Shown here: in pieces, positions 10,290 to 18,430 of the stretch
How the letters are laid out: each line of letters opens with the position of its first letter
Numbering within the stretch: the first letter of the stretch is position 1
Notes under the pieces: model-generated
Told to the model about the DNA's origin: nothing
Database searches by the model: none
Seen by the model: the letters and a program-made list of their open reading frames with translations, nothing else
Program-made: the position numbers and the translations under genes
Assembly: GCA_963706555.1 (NCBI GenBank)
Contig: OY970164.1
Span: 868,001-932,000 of the forward strand
Source: Bog-473 sp963706555
GTDB taxonomy: Bacteria; Actinomycetota; Acidimicrobiia; Acidimicrobiales; RAAP-2
DNA: 64,000 bases
Direction: 5' to 3'

Positions 10290-10932
10290 GCTTCTTCTCC
10301 TCGGCGGTGAACCTGGCCACCGACATCGCGCCGGGCACGATGGCGCTGATCGTGCCGTCCCCCTTCACGAAGACGGCGTAAGGGTCGCCCTGGAAGAAGA
10401 AGTCGTGGTTTGTGATGGCGATCACCGAATCATGAGCCACCGGAAAGTCGACGCCGGCGGACTTCACGAACCTTTCGCCCACGTTCTGCTTATGGTCGCT
10501 GTCCACGCCGATCACGTGCACCTTGGCCAAGGCGCCGCCGGCGCGCTCTTGTTGCCGGACCGCCGCCGCCAATGGCGGCAGTTCCGAATGGCACTGTGGG
10601 CACCAATTGCCGAAGAACAACAGCACCGCCGGCGTGCCCCCGCCTCCGCCGTCGGCGGGGACCTGGACGGTACCCGGGCCGTTGAGGCGGGGCGCGGAGA
10701 ACGACGGCACCGGGCCACCCGCCTGTGGTGGCCCGGCTCCCTTCTTGGTGCCGACCGACGTGAAGAGCCCCACACCCAAGGCGGCCGCGACCACGAGGCC
10801 GACCACGAGGAAGATCTTGCGGGGCTTGCGCGGAGGCACCCCTGCGGGAGGGCCACCCTCCGGGGGGCCGGCCCCGGGCGGGTCGGCCGCGGGAGGGTCG
10901 CTTGCGAGAAGGCGGGCCGTGGGATCCGTCAT
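10270..10932 (-). CDS. TlpA/ResA-like membrane-anchored thioredoxin-fold protein
   Basis: The 220-residue protein has a Pro/Gly-rich cytosolic N-terminus (residues 1-35), one membrane helix (about 39-60) and an extracytoplasmic thioredoxin domain with redox pair C111-P-Q-C114 inside FFGNWCPQCHSELP. Such proteins reduce disulfides or deliver electrons outside the membrane, often for cytochrome maturation. It lies 12 bases after ctaB on the same strand, next to ctaA, so a role in cytochrome oxidase or c-type cytochrome assembly is a fair inference. Detailed substrate specificity cannot be read. Confidence 0.85.
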   Translation of the reverse strand: MTDPTARLLASDPPAADPPGAGPPEGGPPAGVPPRKPRKIFLVVGLVVAAALGVGLFTSVGTKKGAGPPQAGGPVPSFSAPRLNGPGTVQVPADGGGGGTPAVLLFFGNWCPQCHSELPPLAAAVRQQERAGGALAKVHVIGVDSDHKQNVGERFVKSAGVDFPVAHDSVIAITNHDFFFQGDPYAVFVKGDGTISAIVPGAMSVARFTAEEKKLIPSES

Positions 10933-10944
10933 GCGACGGCCAAC

Positions 10945-11874
10945 CTAGTGAAGGTGATTCGAGATGAGGACGTCACCGGCCATCGCCACGAACAAAACGG
11001 TGAGATAGGTGATGGAGTAGCTGAAGACCCGCATGGCTTCGCGCCCGGTGGCGCGCCCCGTTCGCGCCAGACCCCAGAGCCGCGTGGTCATGAAAAGGAA
11101 GCCGGCCCCGAGTGCTGCAGCGGCGATCATGTAGATGAGCCCGAGGTGGGCCACCGGTCCGAAGAGCAGAGAGACCCCCACCAGCAGCACGGTGTACATG
11201 ACGATCTCGCGCGTGGTCCGCTTCATCGAGGCGACCACGGGGAGCATGGGGACGTCCGCCGCTGCGTAGTCCTCCTTGTAGCGCACGGCCAAGGCCCAGA
11301 AGTGTGGCGGCGTCCAGATGAAGATGACCGCGAACAACACCACCGGGGCCCACGAGAGGCTGTTGGTCACGGCGGCCCAGCCGACGAGCACGGGGACGGC
11401 GCCAGCCGCGCCGCCGACCACGATGTTCTGCGAGGAACGGCGCTTGAGCCACAGGGTGTACACGAAGACGTAGAAGAGGGTGGCTGACACGGCCAGCACC
11501 GCAGAGAGGAGGTTGACGGCCAGCCACAGCTCGACGAAGGCGGCCACCTCCAGGCTGAGGGCGAAGGTCAGCGCGGCCCGGGGCGACATCGCTCCGGTCA
11601 CCAGCGGCCGGTTCTTGGTGCGGTTCATGAGCCGGTCGATGTCCCGGTCGACCACCATGTTGATGGCATTGGCCCCGCCGGCCGCCAGCGTGCCCCCGAC
11701 CAGCGTGGCGAGCATCAACCAGAGCGGAGGCAGCCCACGCTGGGCCACCACCATGGTGGGCAGGGTGGTGACCAACAGCAGCTCGATGATCCGCGGCTTG
11801 GTCAGGGCGACATACGCGCCGACGGTCGACCGCGCCGAAGGCTGAGCCTGCAGTGTGGGGGCCAGGGCGGACAT
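10945..11874 (-). CDS. ctaB: Protoheme IX farnesyltransferase (heme O synthase)
   Basis: The enzyme adds a farnesyl group to heme B to make heme O for terminal oxidases. It is 309 residues with about nine helices of the UbiA fold. The first Asp-rich site is INMVVDRDIDRLMNRTKNRP (N-x3-D-x3-D form), with conserved YTLWLKRRSSQNIVVGG and WTPPHFWALA downstream. ATG 11874 is divergent from ctaA with a 66-base shared promoter region. The thioredoxin-like gene follows at once, so the two are probably co-transcribed. Confidence 0.95.
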   Translation of the reverse strand: MSALAPTLQAQPSARSTVGAYVALTKPRIIELLLVTTLPTMVVAQRGLPPLWLMLATLVGGTLAAGGANAINMVVDRDIDRLMNRTKNRPLVTGAMSPRAALTFALSLEVAAFVELWLAVNLLSAVLAVSATLFYVFVYTLWLKRRSSQNIVVGGAAGAVPVLVGWAAVTNSLSWAPVVLFAVIFIWTPPHFWALAVRYKEDYAAADVPMLPVVASMKRTTREIVMYTVLLVGVSLLFGPVAHLGLIYMIAAAALGAGFLFMTTRLWGLARTGRATGREAMRVFSYSITYLTVLFVAMAGDVLISNHLH

Positions 11875-11940
11875 TTCGCTCAGCCTACGACCAGCTGCCC
11901 GTTCAGGACCAAGCGGGAGGTCCCGGTACGATTAGCGCAA

Positions 11941-12912
11941 GTGTCGCGACGCCGCCCCTTCACCGTCTCCGCCTCTCTCAGCCACCGTCTCAACGTTCTG
12001 GCCCTGGCCCTGGTCACCCTCATTGTGGTCACCGGCGGCGCCGTCCGGCTGACCGGGTCCGGTCTGGGATGCAGCGACTGGCCCGAGTGCTCCGTCGGGC
12101 ACCTCACCCCCGCCGTCCAGTTCCACGGCCTCATCGAGTTCGGGAACCGCCTGGTCACGGTCATTTTGACGATCGTGGTGGCGGCCGCCTTCCTGGCCGC
12201 GGTGTTCCGGCGCCCCCGCCGGCGCGACCTGATCTGGCTGAGCGGCGGCCTCGTGGTCGGAATATTGGCCCAGGCGGCGCTGGGGGGGATCGTGGTGTAC
12301 ACGAAGCTCAACCCGTATCTCGTCATGGTGCACTTCTTCGCCACCATGGTCCTCCTGGTCAATGCCGTCGTCCTGGTCCACCGCTCCACCCGCGACTACG
12401 GACCGGGTTCGGGCCATCTCCTGATCCCCCGCTCGCTTCTGCACCTGTTCTACGGCGTCCTGATCCTCCTCGGCTTCGTGATCGCAGCCGGGACGGCGGC
12501 GACCGGTGCGGGACCCCTCGGGGGCGAATCCTCGGGCCAGGTGATCGCCAAGCGGATACCGGTGTCACTGCGGGACCTGGCCGAGCTCCACGCCAGCCTG
12601 GTCATGCTCCTGGTCGGCCTCACCGTCGGGCTGGTCGTCGGTCTGCACATGGCGGACGTGCCCGAGCGGGTGCGGAGGGCGGGGCGAGTGCTCCTGGCCG
12701 TGATGGTGGCACAGGCCGCGGTGGGGTACACGCAGTATTTCACCCACCTGCCCGCGGCACTGGTGGAAGTCCACCTTCTCGGGGTGACCATTCTGGTGAT
12801 CGCCGCCACCCAGTGTTTCTTGGCCTGTACGTTCCACGCCCCCGAGGTCGTTCCCGCGGCCGAACCGCACGCACTGACGGCGGACACCGGCCTTCCGATC
12901 GGCGCCCGATAG
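11941..12912 (+). CDS. ctaA: Heme A synthase (COX15/CtaA family)
   Basis: The enzyme oxidises the C8 methyl of heme O to make heme A, acting in the membrane. The protein is 323 residues with eight helices in two four-helix halves. Visible markers are FHGLIEFGNR, MVHFFATM, ELHASLVML and VEVHLLG, which carry the heme-ligand histidines, and a cysteine pair in the first outer loop (GLGCSDWPECSVG) seen in part of the family. GTG 11941 was chosen because it begins just before the first conserved segment. The only Shine-Dalgarno-like GGGAGG (11915-11920) is too far away, so the message may be leaderless. Confidence 0.93.
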   Translation: MSRRRPFTVSASLSHRLNVLALALVTLIVVTGGAVRLTGSGLGCSDWPECSVGHLTPAVQFHGLIEFGNRLVTVILTIVVAAAFLAAVFRRPRRRDLIWLSGGLVVGILAQAALGGIVVYTKLNPYLVMVHFFATMVLLVNAVVLVHRSTRDYGPGSGHLLIPRSLLHLFYGVLILLGFVIAAGTAATGAGPLGGESSGQVIAKRIPVSLRDLAELHASLVMLLVGLTVGLVVGLHMADVPERVRRAGRVLLAVMVAQAAVGYTQYFTHLPAALVEVHLLGVTILVIAATQCFLACTFHAPEVVPAAEPHALTADTGLPIGAR

Positions 12913-12980
12913 GCTTACTTACTGCTTCATCTTCGTCCGGTCGGTCGTCGCACCCTTTTCGGGTGTCCGGCCGGCCACCG

Positions 12981-13053
12981 GCCCCCATCGTCTAGCGGCC
13001 TAGGACACCGCCCTTTCACGGCGGCAGCACGGGTTCGAATCCCGTTGGGGGTG
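12981..13053 (+). tRNA. tRNA-Glu (anticodon TTC)
   Basis: A full cloverleaf is present: acceptor GCCCCCA pairs with TGGGGGT (one G-T pair), anticodon stem CCGCC/GGCGG encloses loop CTTTCAC with anticodon TTC, and the T arm is ACGGG-TTCGAAT-CCCGT. CCA is not encoded (GCA follows). It lies alone downstream of ctaA. Confidence 0.95.
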
Positions 13054-13154
13054 CAAATTCTCGTTGCGCACGGAGGCCGGTGCACAACGGACAACACCGC
13101 GGCGGAGTTCGACCCGCCGATTTCGCAGACCCACGTGCTGCAACACTATGCGTG

Positions 13155-14717
13155 ATGGGACGCTCGGGGGCTTTTCGATCACCGACCCCACGGCGTGGAC
13201 ACGTCACTTCGGTGCTGCGCCATCCTGACACGCTCCGTTCCACATCACAGGGCCTTCGTGGAGCGCCCGAGGTCCCGTCATCGGAAGTCCCGAGAGCTGC
13301 GGCACGGGAAGAGTCGCGAGCTGCATCGAGCCGCTTTACGGTGCCAAAGCCGCTACGTGCCGTCCTCACTCTTGGACTGCTGCTTCCTCTGCTCCTGGGC
13401 ATCGGTATTCCGAAGGTTGCGGCAGCCGAGAGGCCCTTCGCCACCTCGATAAGTAGCAACCACCGGTACCTCTTGGACGAGGCTGGCCACCCGTACATGA
13501 TCGTCGGTGATTCAGCCCACTCACTGGCGGTCGACCTGTCGACGACCCAAATGGGGGCGTATTTCGCCGACCGTCGAGCCCATGGATTCAACGCCGTCCT
13601 GGTGGAACTCATCTGCGGCCAATACACCGGCAACCACAACAAGAACAGCGACAACTATGCAACGTACGACGGGATAACGCCTTTCACCACCAATGGTCAC
13701 ATCTCCACGCCCAATCGCGCCTACTTCAGCCGCATGAAGACCATGGTCCGGTTAGCCGAGAATTATGGGATCACCTTATTTCTCGATCCCGCAGATACCG
13801 GGCAACTGCTGAAGAGTTCGTCGTTCTTGGTGGACAATGGGGCGGTCAAGGACTACAAGTACGGCCGTTTTCTCGGTCGCACGTTCAAAGCCTTCCCGAA
13901 CATCGTGTGGGAGAGCGGCAATGACTACCAGAAGTGGGGCGCCGCCAATGACGCCTACGTGCTGAGCATTGCCGAAGGCATCCGATCGGTTGATCCCAAA
14001 CAGCTGCAGACGGTAGAGCTGAATTACGACACGAGTCTCTCCAGCGATGACTCGCGCTGGGCTTCCTTCGTCAACCTCAACGCTGAGTATGACTACTACG
14101 CCCCGTATGCCGAGGTACTTGCCGGCTACAACTTTGACGCACCCGTGATGCCGGTCTTCGGTACCGAGAACAATTATGAGAATGAGAACTATCTCGGGAT
14201 CAACCCCGGGAACAAGAAGGACCTACGCCTTCAGGAATACTGGACGATGACCAGCGGGGCGACCGGACTCCTCTACGGCAACCATTACACGTGGGATGAT
14301 CCGAGCTGGGCTGATGAACAGAAGCATCTTGCTACAACGGGGGTCCAGCAGCTGAGGTACATGAGCAATTTCTTCAAACGAGTCGCTTGGTTCAGCTTGG
14401 TGCCGGACCAAACCCATAGCTTCGTGACAGCTGGGTACGGGACCTTTCAAAATCAAGGTATTGAAGGTACCGCCGATTACGTCACGGCAGCTATAACACC
14501 TGATGGCACCTTAGGTGTCGCCTATTTGCCGCAACAGACCACCGTCACGCTCGACATGTCCAAAATGCGCGGACCGATCACCGCTCGCTGGTACGACCCC
14601 ACTACCGGCACCTCTACCACCATCGGGAATTTCGCCAACACCGGCAGCCAGCAGTTCACGTCTCCGGCCGAGCACAAGGACGGGTCGGATGATTGGTTGC
14701 TGGTAGTTCAGTCGTAG
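13155..14717 (+). CDS. Secreted DUF4038 family glycoside hydrolase (apiosidase-like)
   Basis: The protein has a long N-terminus with a Sec-type hydrophobic segment (LRAVLTLGLLLPLLLGIGIP, cleavage near VAAAE) and then a TIM-barrel DUF4038 domain starting HRYLLDEAGHPYMIVGDSAHS. Candidate catalytic acids are in PNIVWESGND and PVFGTENNYE, where the GH140-like family places them. A short C-terminal beta domain (GPITARWYDPTTGTSTTIG) matches the putative collagen-binding module common after DUF4038. The expected role is hydrolysis of plant or exopolysaccharide side chains outside the cell. The start is uncertain: ATG 13155 is the first with a plausible leader. A/T-ending codons look more frequent than in the neighbours, a possible sign of transfer. 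Confidence 0.8.
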   Translation: MGRSGAFRSPTPRRGHVTSVLRHPDTLRSTSQGLRGAPEVPSSEVPRAAAREESRAASSRFTVPKPLRAVLTLGLLLPLLLGIGIPKVAAAERPFATSISSNHRYLLDEAGHPYMIVGDSAHSLAVDLSTTQMGAYFADRRAHGFNAVLVELICGQYTGNHNKNSDNYATYDGITPFTTNGHISTPNRAYFSRMKTMVRLAENYGITLFLDPADTGQLLKSSSFLVDNGAVKDYKYGRFLGRTFKAFPNIVWESGNDYQKWGAANDAYVLSIAEGIRSVDPKQLQTVELNYDTSLSSDDSRWASFVNLNAEYDYYAPYAEVLAGYNFDAPVMPVFGTENNYENENYLGINPGNKKDLRLQEYWTMTSGATGLLYGNHYTWDDPSWADEQKHLATTGVQQLRYMSNFFKRVAWFSLVPDQTHSFVTAGYGTFQNQGIEGTADYVTAAITPDGTLGVAYLPQQTTVTLDMSKMRGPITARWYDPTTGTSTTIGNFANTGSQQFTSPAEHKDGSDDWLLVVQS

Positions 14718-14723
14718 GTCTCG

Positions 14724-16391
14724 TTAGTTCGCCGCGTACGTGGCTATCCAGTAGAGCGAAGCGGTGAGGGGAGCATATCCGGGAACCGAACTACATTCAC
14801 ACATGTCCTGCATCTGCATCGTCGGCATCTCGCTGCTCCTCGGTGTTCCGACCGTGCTCGTCGGCACTGTCGTGACGTACTGTCCGTCGACGTAGAGGCT
14901 GTCGCCACTCCCCGGCTTCCAGAGGACTGTCACCGTATGCATCCCGGTTCCTGGCGCCGCAGTTGCATAGGACCCCTGCGCCAGGACCTGACAGTTCGTG
15001 CACCCATCGGCTTCGAGGATGTCCCAGTTGGCGACGCCAGAGCCACCACCGGCCCACATGAAATCTATTTCGCCGTCGCCCCAGACGTTGTTCTGCGGCC
15101 AAGCTTCAAAGACGATGGCGGTTTGTTGCCAGTCGGCTGCGGGGCCGGACAACGAGTAGCAATAGGTGAACCCGCCGCCGCTACTCGGCGCCGTGTCGTT
15201 CGCCAGCTGCATGCCGGCCCCCACGACACCGGGTCCCGCTGACGGGTCGTTATACCCCAGTTCCTCGAGAGCGTTGCTGGTCACCGCGATGTGATTGGCG
15301 GCGACATATCCACTCGGCGGCAATACATGGGGACCGCCTGCGCCATAGTTGTAGTAGCCGTTCCCGGCCTGCGTGGCCATCTGCGGGCCGGTGATGGTCT
15401 TGGTCAGGGAGTACCCGGGAAAGCCCGAACTTGAAGGCGGCGTCGGGTTGGAGCCACTGCAGCCCGCAGTACCACCAGCCGAAGGTGTCAGCGTCGGAGT
15501 TGACGCGGTGCCTTGCGACTGGATGAGGGTGTAGTTCGACGTCGACGGGCTGACGATGATCCCGATGACGATGCCGCTGCTGCCGAGGGTTCCGTGGAAC
15601 CCGGCATCACCGAAGGTGAAGATGCCGCCGTCACTGGCCACGAGCCAGTAGCCATGTCCGTCGGGCGTGGTTGCCATGCCGATGATGGGCTGATTGAGGT
15701 GGATGGCCCCGGTGGAGCCGTAGAAGGCCGCATTACCGAAGGTGAACACACCGCCGTCGGTTGCCACGAGCCAGTAGCCATGTCCGTCGGGCGTCGCGCC
15801 CATGCCGATGATGGGCTGATTGAGGTGGATGGCCCCGGTGGAGCCGTAGAAGGCCGCATTACCGAAGGTGAAGATGCCGCCGTCACTGGCCACGAGCCAG
15901 TAGCCATGTCCGTCGGGCGTGGTCGCCATACCGACGATGGGCTGATTGAGGTGGATGGCCCCGGTGGACCCGTAGAAGGCCGCATCACCGTAGCTGAAGA
16001 TGCCCCCGTCACTGGCCACGAGCCAGTACCCGCGTCCGTCAGGCGTGGCGGCCATGCCGACGATGGGCTGATTGAGGTGGAGATCAGAGAGTGCCGGGGA
16101 CCCGAACAACGGAGCGCCGCCTTGCGCGCTGACCGCACCGACCCAGTTGACGGTCCAGTACCCACCATTGGGATCAGCGGCCAGATAGTGCCCGCCGCTG
16201 TAGTACTTGTCGGTCGTTGTCACCGCAACCGTCTTTGCCGTGGTCGCGGCCGGGACAATCGCGGCCTGGGACGCGTCATTAATGCCGAAACCGACCGTGA
16301 CCACGAGAACGCCACTCACGGCGCCGAGAAGAGAGAGGAGCCACCCAGTCCGTTTCGGAATCGCCTTCCGAAGCTGCTGGATCTTTCGCAT
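14724..16391 (-). CDS. Secreted GH16-fold protein with 42-residue WLVASDGG repeats
   Basis: The 555-residue protein has a signal anchor (WLLSLLGAVSGVLVVTVGFG, residues 17-36), one diverged and four clear 42-residue repeats at residues 79-290, a Ser/Thr/Pro linker to about 325, and a concanavalin-like beta-sandwich C-terminal domain. The latter has WGDGEIDFMW (438-446), the place of the GH16 ExDxxE catalytic motif, then MHTVTVLWKPG and YVDGQYVTTV as in laminarinases. E441 and D443 are present, but the third acid (446) is Trp, so it may bind rather than cut beta-glucans. ATG 16391 has AAGGAG at 16401-16396. Expression is probably controlled by the c-di-GMP riboswitch just upstream. The gene converges with the DUF4038 gene, six bases apart. 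Confidence 0.82.
   Translation of the reverse strand: MRKIQQLRKAIPKRTGWLLSLLGAVSGVLVVTVGFGINDASQAAIVPAATTAKTVAVTTTDKYYSGGHYLAADPNGGYWTVNWVGAVSAQGGAPLFGSPALSDLHLNQPIVGMAATPDGRGYWLVASDGGIFSYGDAAFYGSTGAIHLNQPIVGMATTPDGHGYWLVASDGGIFTFGNAAFYGSTGAIHLNQPIIGMGATPDGHGYWLVATDGGVFTFGNAAFYGSTGAIHLNQPIIGMATTPDGHGYWLVASDGGIFTFGDAGFHGTLGSSGIVIGIIVSPSTSNYTLIQSQGTASTPTLTPSAGGTAGCSGSNPTPPSSSGFPGYSLTKTITGPQMATQAGNGYYNYGAGGPHVLPPSGYVAANHIAVTSNALEELGYNDPSAGPGVVGAGMQLANDTAPSSGGGFTYCYSLSGPAADWQQTAIVFEAWPQNNVWGDGEIDFMWAGGGSGVANWDILEADGCTNCQVLAQGSYATAAPGTGMHTVTVLWKPGSGDSLYVDGQYVTTVPTSTVGTPRSSEMPTMQMQDMCECSSVPGYAPLTASLYWIATYAAN
15522..16157 (-). repeat. Tandem 126-bp coding repeats (42-residue unit), second array
   Basis: Trp residues at 79, 123, 165, 207 and 249 mark five units spaced 44, 42, 42 and 42 residues. 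The central units (YGSTGAIHLNQPIxGM and ATPDGHGYWLVA) are almost identical in DNA. The unit length and core match the array at 5196-5951 in another secreted protein. Confidence 0.88.
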
Positions 16392-16520
16392 TCTTCTCCT
16401 TCGACCCGAGAAAGGAGGCCGCTGGAAATAGTCATGCGATGAGCGCTATTTCGGCGGCCCGGCTGACTCAGAGAGTCCCGTGGCTTTGCGTCCCCCCCTT
16501 GCGAGAGGTATGCCTTTTCG
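16392..16520 (-). promoter_or_regulatory. c-di-GMP-I (GEMM-I) riboswitch with ribosome-site-sequestering leader
   Basis: On the minus strand from 16520 the RNA reads AAGGCATACC, a 6-bp stem CCTCTC/GGGGGG capped by a GCAA (GNRA) tetraloop, then the diagnostic GACGCAAAGCC, ACGGG, a GACTC/GAGTC hairpin, and CAGCCGGGCCGCCGAAAT ending near 16445. This matches the GEMM-I consensus in order and spacing. Two leader helices follow. An anti-aptamer hairpin pairs the aptamer 3' strand (16454-16459 and 16446-16451) with 16417-16422 and 16426-16431. A second helix pairs CTCCTT (16417-16412) with the ribosome site AAGGAG (16401-16396). This suggests translational control; whether ligand turns the gene on or off cannot be decided. 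Confidence 0.86.
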
Positions 16521-16766
16521 ATTGCTGTAAGGAACAGGCTTGTCGATTTCGGCTCCCACGTCAATGCAGACCCCCGATTCGGCGCCACCTGCAACCACGT
16601 GGCAACCATGGGCACACAGTGGTGTCGACAGCGCCGCATCGATGTCAAGGGATGCGGTCACAGGAGGACGGTGGGGTGCAATGACCGAGCTCCGAAAGAA
16701 GCAGGGAGGGCTTCGAGCGGGCGCAGCCACTATGTTTCCGCCCTATGAGGAAAGCACATTGACGGC

Positions 16767-17966
16767 GTGTTGACCGAAACTCCAGCCCATCGGCGCGCCA
16801 CCATCGTGGGCATCGGTCAGACCGAGTTCAGCAAGAAGATCGAACGCAGCGAACTCGCCCTGGCGTGCGACGCCATTCTCAGCGCGTGCGAGGACTGCGG
16901 CATCCCGGTCACGGAGATCGACGGGATCACGCGCTATGACGTGGAGCAGAATACCGAATGGGACATCATCTACACCCTCGGGATTCCCCGACTGAATTTC
17001 TTCGCGGGGACACCTTCTGGCGGTGGCGGCGTCGCGGGAACGGTCTTTCTGGCCGCGTTGGCGGTGGAGACCGGGCTCGCGAAGACCGTTGTCGTCTACC
17101 GGGCCCGCAAACGCGGACGTCAGTCGGCCTACGGCTCGGGCGCCAACGAAGGAGGGCGACCATGGGCCAAGGCGGGAACGCTCCTGAAAGGAAGCCAGCA
17201 ATACCATCTGCCCTTCGGGCTGGCCAGTCCGGCGCAGGAGATGGCCCTCATCGCCCGGAGGCACATGCACGTCTACGGGACGCGAGCCGAGCATTTCGGA
17301 ATGCAAGCGGTGGTTCAGCGCACCAACGCCGCAGCCAATCCGGCCGCCATCATGCGCAAGGCCATCACGCTCGAGGACTGGCAGGGCTCGCGCATGATCG
17401 CCGATCCGTTGCGGCTCTTCGACTGTTCTCTCGAGAACGACGGCGCCGTCGCCCTTGTCGTCACGACGGCCGAGCGGGCCAGAGACCTCCGCCAGACACC
17501 GGTGCAGGTCTTGGCCGGCGCCCAGGGCGAGCACCCCATCCACACGCAGCTCCCGGTGTACTTTGCCGAGACCGGTGATTTCGGGGGTCGCGAAACCGGC
17601 GGCTGGTCCATCGGGCGGCGGCTGTTCGGTGCGGCGGGAATCGGCCCCGGTGACGTTGACGTGGCCATGATCTTCGACCACTTCACCATGGCCATCCCGC
17701 TGACGCTCGAGCAGTACGGCTTCTGCGGCGAGGGCGAGGGTGGCCCCTTCATCGAATCGGGAGCGACCCGCTGGCCCGACGGTCGCCTCCCGGTGAACAC
17801 CCACGGTGGATCGAACGGTGAGGCGTTCATCCACGGGTTCAATCACCTGCCCGAAGCAGTTCGTCAATTGCGTGGAACCGCGGTCAATCAGGTGGACCGC
17901 TGCGAGGTGGCCTTTGTGAACGGTTCCATCACCGACTGCGCAGGGGCGGTGCTCCTCAGTCGGTAG
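16767..17966 (+). CDS. Thiolase-fold lipid-transfer protein (Ltp2-like, probable acyl-CoA retro-aldolase)
   Basis: The 399-residue protein has a thiolase fold: start RRATIVGIGQTEFSKK, middle FAGTPSGGGGVAGTV, end NTHGGSNGEAFIHGFNHL. The nucleophilic Cys of true thiolases is absent from the first-half loop, as in SCP2-type Ltp2 proteins that split beta-hydroxyacyl-CoA (retro-aldol) in steroid side-chain breakdown. Ltp2 works with a DUF35 partner, and a DUF35 gene follows 31 bases downstream, which supports this reading. GTG 16767 is the start used. The substrate (steroid or other branched acyl-CoA) is inference. Confidence 0.83.
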   Translation: MLTETPAHRRATIVGIGQTEFSKKIERSELALACDAILSACEDCGIPVTEIDGITRYDVEQNTEWDIIYTLGIPRLNFFAGTPSGGGGVAGTVFLAALAVETGLAKTVVVYRARKRGRQSAYGSGANEGGRPWAKAGTLLKGSQQYHLPFGLASPAQEMALIARRHMHVYGTRAEHFGMQAVVQRTNAAANPAAIMRKAITLEDWQGSRMIADPLRLFDCSLENDGAVALVVTTAERARDLRQTPVQVLAGAQGEHPIHTQLPVYFAETGDFGGRETGGWSIGRRLFGAAGIGPGDVDVAMIFDHFTMAIPLTLEQYGFCGEGEGGPFIESGATRWPDGRLPVNTHGGSNGEAFIHGFNHLPEAVRQLRGTAVNQVDRCEVAFVNGSITDCAGAVLLSR

Positions 17967-17997
17967 GAGCGGATCCAGTCAACAGGGAGGGTGAGGC

Positions 17998-18414
17998 GTG
18001 CGAGAGGGATTTCCCAGACCGGCAACAAGTGGCGACGGGGCGGAGTTCTGGGAGTTCGCGCGCCGCGGCGAGCTTCGCGTCCAACGGTGCACCCAATGCG
18101 GCCTCCACCGGTACTTTCCACGCCCTCGATGCTCGAATTGCCAGTCGGCCTCGTTCGAATGGGCGCGGTGCGCCGGCACCGGATCGGTCCACTCGTACAC
18201 GATCTGCCACCCACCGGTCCTCCCCGCCTTCGAGACCAAAGCGCCCTACAACGTCGTCGTGGTCGAACTCGACGAGGGGCCCTTCATCGTCAGCAATCTG
18301 GTCGAGAGCGACGACGGGGAGATCGCCGTCGGAATGCGGGTCGAGGCCTGCTTCGTCGAGATCGACGAAGAACTGACCTTGCCGCAGTTCCGTCCGGTTG
18401 CACGCGTGGTGTGA
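17998..18414 (+). CDS. DUF35 OB-fold/zinc-ribbon protein
   Basis: This 138-residue partner protein has an N-terminal zinc ribbon (RCTQCGLHRYFPRPRCSNCQ, two CxxC pairs) and a C-terminal OB fold (VHSYTICHPPVLPAFETKAP, VVVELDEGPFIVSNL). DUF35 proteins bind acyl-CoA and pair with thiolase-fold enzymes such as Ltp2. GTG 17998 follows AGGGAGGGTGAGG, a good ribosome site. It is co-directional with the Ltp2-like gene and convergent with the CoA-transferase gene, 16 bases away. Confidence 0.88.
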   Translation: MREGFPRPATSGDGAEFWEFARRGELRVQRCTQCGLHRYFPRPRCSNCQSASFEWARCAGTGSVHSYTICHPPVLPAFETKAPYNVVVVELDEGPFIVSNLVESDDGEIAVGMRVEACFVEIDEELTLPQFRPVARVV

Positions 18415-18430
18415 CGCCCTTCCTCCTCCG

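Noticed and set aside
15513..16442. A plus-strand open frame with repeats across the GH16-like gene
   Set aside because: Its repeats are the reverse of the 126-bp coding repeats; the minus-strand frame has the signal peptide, ribosome site and domains.
16446..16730. Minus-strand open frame of 94 residues upstream of the GH16-like gene
   Set aside because: It overlaps the riboswitch aptamer and has no coding character.
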